Assembly: GCA_023375675.1 (NCBI GenBank) | Contig: JALQBC010000005.1 | Coordinates: forward strand, 1,426,001-1,490,000 | Length of the DNA stretch: 64,000 nt | From: Cytospora piceicola | Taxonomy: Eukaryota > Ascomycota > Sordariomycetes > Diaporthales > Cytosporaceae | Reading direction: 5' to 3' | In this document: piece by piece, positions 60,454 to 64,000 of the stretch | Layout: every line of letters begins with the position of its first letter | How positions within the stretch are numbered: position 1 is the stretch's first letter | Notes under the pieces: generated by a model | Told to the model about the DNA's origin: nothing | Seen by the model: only the letters and a program-made list of their open reading frames with translations | The model's database searches: none | Made by a program: the position numbers and the translations under genes

Positions 60454-61610
60454 ATAGGCATGTATGTGAAGAGTCTGAACATTTGAAGTGGGAGGATTTT
60501 GGCCAACAACGGAATGTAGCTAGGGTAGCAACGGACACAACTCAGTGCCATGAAAACCCACAGCTTAATGGATATTCGTCTATATTTGCCTACAAGTCGT
60601 TTTAGAATGGATCATTTGTGGTCATTGAACTTTAGTCTGTAAGAAAAACCCACAAAGCATAGTTTATGATTAAAAGGGGGAAAAACAACTTTGAGTGCGG
60701 TATCTTGGATGATTTGATACCAATGTTAGTATTGGGAGTCCCCGTTCAGGTATCGTAACTCTATTTGTATAGATAGTTAATTATATAACTAATGACAAGT
60801 GCCCTTTCTCTGCGGGAGCATGATTCATCGTGACATCGACAACCCTTTGAATGGTGTCCAAATTTGTCTTGACAGTCGGCTGTGAGTGGACGACCAGTTG
60901 AATGGTAGTGTAAGGGTTTCATATCATTCGTCATAACGTACCAGGCCTTCATCGCAGTGTTACACAGAAAGATGTGAAATCAAAGGCCGAGAATCCTTGG
61001 GGCTAAAAGTAATACACCGAGAATAGTGTCGTCGTGGCTATCTCTTGGCTATCTCTCAGCTAGCTCTAGACCATCGGACTCGATCTGAATGCGGGTCGGA
61101 GGAAAGGTCAGCCCGATGTAAGACAAAATGCTATTTAATATTTATGGTGTGGTTCATAGGTGGTGCATTGGGAATCCGCGAATGCAAGACAACCACCTCC
61201 AAGATGATGCTAAGATATTCTATGAACCCCTCCTTGAGTCTGAGATTCTCTCTGGATATCTGAGAGTACGTTGTCAAATATCCAGCCCAGTCCAGAAAGC
61301 CTTTACCTGGAAGGATAACATTACTTGAGTGACTTATACCCGTGGAAGCAAACGGGAATCCTACCCTACCAGAGGAACACCCCTGATATCTAGCAAGAAA
61401 GAGGCTCCCCAAGTACATACTCCAGGGTACTTGAGTACCTGTATCAATCTCACGGGATACAGCGGGCTTACGGTCGAAACAACCCCGAGATATTTATCAG
61501 CAGTCGAAGTATACCATTCAATAAAAGAAAGCCTGCGTCCAGCCCTGTAACTTCTCCGCCAGCTTTCCGCCCATCCTGGCTCCGGACCAAGTCAAGTAAG
61601 CAGAAGCGTT
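60454..61610. other. Intergenic region, MFS promoter
   Basis: No gene seen. A CGGGAAT word lies at 61353-61359, about 250 bases before the transporter start. The first half is AT-rich. Confidence 0.5.
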
Positions 61611-63545
61611 ATGTCCACCCTCCCAGATACCATGGACAGCGACGGAAGCAGCGACCGCACCAAAGTGCCGCTCACCACGGCAAACTCGTTAGACGAGAAG
61701 ACAGCCGAGCAGGTTGATCAGCCGGCGGACGCCTCGTCCGCAGGCATCGATGTCACCACCGGGTCCGACAAAGAAGCCAACCAGTCCTACAACGGAGACA
61801 TCGCCCACGAAAATCACACCGCACCGGTCGAGCTGACACAAACCCAGGAGCGCCACGCCGCCGAGGCAGCGCAGGACTACCCGACAGGCCTCAAGCTGAC
61901 CATCATCGTGCTCGCCCTCGAGCTGGCCGTGCTCTGCGTCGCACTCGACAACACCATCGTCGCGACGGCCATCCCCAAGATCACGAGCACTTTCCATGCC
62001 CTTGACGACGTCGGCTGGTATGGGTCCTCGTACCTGCTCACGTTGTGTGCCTTTCAGCTGTTCTTCGGCCGTCTATACAAGCGTTTCGACGTCAAATGGG
62101 TATTCCTCTCGTGTCTCTTCATCTTCGAGCTCGGCTCCCTCATCTGTGGTGTTGCTCCGAGTTCCACCGCGCTCATCGTGGGCCGTGCCGTCGCCGGCGT
62201 TGGCGCGGCGGGTATATTCTCGGGCTCGCTAATTATCATTGCCTTCTCGACACCTCTTGAGAAGCGTGCTATGTACAGTACGTTCTTATCATGCCCTTAA
62301 GTTCTCGTGTATCTGTATGCAGAGGGCTATTGCCTCTCCATGAGACAGAAGCCTTGAAATATTAGATATGGAATTCTTACTGACCTGGAATATCGTACAG
62401 CCGCCCTCATAAGTGCAGTTTTTGGAATCTCCAGTGTCATCGGCCCGCTGCTCGGCGGTGCTTTTACAGACCACGTCACCTGGCGGTGGTGCTTCTACAT
62501 CAACCTCCCCCTCGGCGGTGTCACGGCGGCCGCCCTCGTCTTCTTCCTTCACCTGCCACGCCAGCCGCAACCCAGCGACGCCGCCGGCGAGACGCTCCGC
62601 CAGAAGATCATGCACTTCGACCCCGTCGGCACCGCCATCTTCCTGCCGTGCGTGGTGTGCGTGCTTCTCGCCCTGCAGTGGGGCGGCACTACCTACCCCT
62701 GGGACGACGGCCGCATCATAGCGCTGTTCGTCCTCTTCGGCGTGCTCCTCGCTGCCTTCGTGGCCGTGCAGTTCTACATGGGCGAGGACGCCACGGTGCC
62801 GGCGCGCATCGCCGCCCAGCGCAGCGTCTGGAGCTCCGGCTTCTACTCGGCCTGCGTGGGCGCCTCCTTCTTCACCATGGTCTACTACCTCCCCATCTGG
62901 TTCCAGGCCATCCGCGGCGCGTCCGCCACGTCCTCGGGCATCGACACCCTCCCCATGATGATCGCCACCACGGTCGGCAACATCCTCGGCGGGGCGTTCG
63001 TCTCCTTCACGGGGTACTACACCCCCATGATGTACGCGCTCCCGCCCGTCGCGTCCGTCGGGGCCGGGCTCATGACCACGTGGACGGTGGACGTGCCGGC
63101 GGGCCGCTGGATCGGGTACCAGATCCTGTACGGGCTGGGCCTCGGGCTCGGCATGCAGCAGAGCATGGTGGCGGCGCAGGCGTCGCTGCCGCTCGCCGAC
63201 ACGGCCATCGGCACGTCGCTCATGATGTTCGGCCAGATGTTCGGCGGCAGCCTGTTCGTCAGCGTGGCCGAGAACGTCTTCTCCAACAAGCTGCTCCAGG
63301 GCCTCGCGGCCGTGAGAGACCTGGGCATGACGCCGCAGGATGTGGTCAACGCAGGCGCGACGGAGCTGAGGGACCTGTTTGGGGATGACCCGGCGCTGCT
63401 GGCTGAGGTCAAGTTTGAGTATAATGCTGCCGTTGTGTGGACGTTCAAGACGGCGCTTATTATGACGTGCCTGAGTGCGGTGGGCGTCGTCTTTGTAGAG
63501 TGGAGGAGCGTGAAGGGGAGGAAGATTGAGATGGTGGCGGCGTAG
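61611..63545 (+). CDS. MFS exporter, 14-TM drug/toxin efflux type
   Basis: Plasma-membrane major facilitator of 603 aa from two exons, 61611-62277 and 62401-63545 (GTACGT donor, TACAG acceptor, phase 1). A hydrophilic N-terminus of about 95 residues precedes the helices. The motif [13 protein letters not shown] at the end of helix 1, then [31 protein letters not shown] and [26 protein letters not shown], is typical of the 14-helix drug:H+ antiporter family that includes fungal toxin exporters. Adjacent to the monooxygenase and in the same direction, it most likely exports the cluster product and may give self-protection. A second ATG (61632) is possible. Confidence 0.92.
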
Positions 63546-64000
63546 GTTTTAGTTACTTGGATAAAGGGCAGTAAGCGTGGCTTCTTCCTTGAAATGCCCA
63601 GGTGGTTACGATCTGTTTGCATTCATATATCGCGGTTTGGTAATTCCATTGGTTTTGGGCCCTGGGATCAAAAGCAACCGGATATATTCTTCTCGTACTT
63701 GCACTTATTTCACATAATGATATCTGAGGATTGAGGTTCGGAGTTGACAGTTGTCAGAAGCACAACAGTCCGCAAATAATAGAAAGCGGATAATATAGAT
63801 GGACTCTCGTGATAGTCTCCAGTCTCAATTAATTATTATTTTTGTTTAAAAGGTACCGGTACTACAAAACCGGAGAAAATGACCACTCGTGATAATTAGA
63901 GGACTAATTAAGTATAGTATGATGTCTTAGAAAGGCTCTTTTCTCACACTCCTGCGGCCTTTTCATGGAATCTTCCATGTAGGTTCTCTGTTTCCCAATG
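63546..64000. other. Right edge without a gene
   Basis: 3' flank of the transporter, AT-rich, with short frames only. Whether the cluster continues beyond the window cannot be seen. Confidence 0.5.

Overview
This window looks like nuclear DNA of a filamentous ascomycete, probably a Sordariomycete. Genes are split by short introns (about 55-150 bp, mostly GTAAGT/GTATGT donors, CTAAC-like branch points and YAG acceptors). Housekeeping proteins have fungal architectures, and the right half carries a fungal iterative polyketide synthase pair. The genus cannot be named from sequence alone. All splice junctions below were read by hand and checked for phase.

Left part (1-24.3 kb), housekeeping genes on both strands: a dienelactone-hydrolase-family protein (954-1966, +), a long gene-free stretch, an MscS-type channel with an EF-hand (7526-10646, +), a DnaJ-like protein that appears frameshifted (11592-12331, -), an Rtp1/TANGO6-like HEAT-repeat protein (14693-17537, +), threonine synthase (17762-19648, -), an AT-hook protein with a ubiquitin-binding-like motif (20185-22804, -) and a Poa1-like macrodomain phosphatase (23722-24312, -).

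Middle part (24.3-39.5 kb), gene-poor and AT-rich: one intact O-methyltransferase (27590-29014, +), a decayed sugar-transporter gene (29580-31034), a 328-bp MITE-like element with TA duplications, an inverted GC-rich repeat array, a 64-65 bp minisatellite, and one of two inverted copies of a dispersed repeat (the other lies at 23.1 kb). A small two-exon gene is possible at 36015-36311.

Right part (39.5-63.5 kb), a biosynthetic gene cluster: an NmrA-like NAD(P)-binding protein (-), a non-reducing PKS (SAT-KS-MAT-PT-ACP-TE, 2115 aa, -), a head-to-head highly reducing PKS (KS-AT-DH-ER-KR-ACP without C-methyltransferase, 2384 aa, +), a flavin monooxygenase (+) and a 14-TM MFS exporter (+). A reducing/non-reducing PKS pair transcribed from a shared promoter is the layout of resorcylic acid lactone (benzenediol lactone) pathways. 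The reducing PKS should build a reduced acyl chain. The non-reducing PKS should accept it through its SAT domain, extend and cyclise it to a resorcylate, and release it through the thioesterase. The monooxygenase, the reductase-like protein and perhaps the distant O-methyltransferase would tailor the product, and the MFS protein would export it. No pathway transcription factor is seen. Unusual points are a SAT domain with Ser in place of the nucleophilic Cys, a PT domain with Glu at the expected Asp position, a GC-AG intron in the non-reducing PKS, and a perfect palindrome in the shared promoter.
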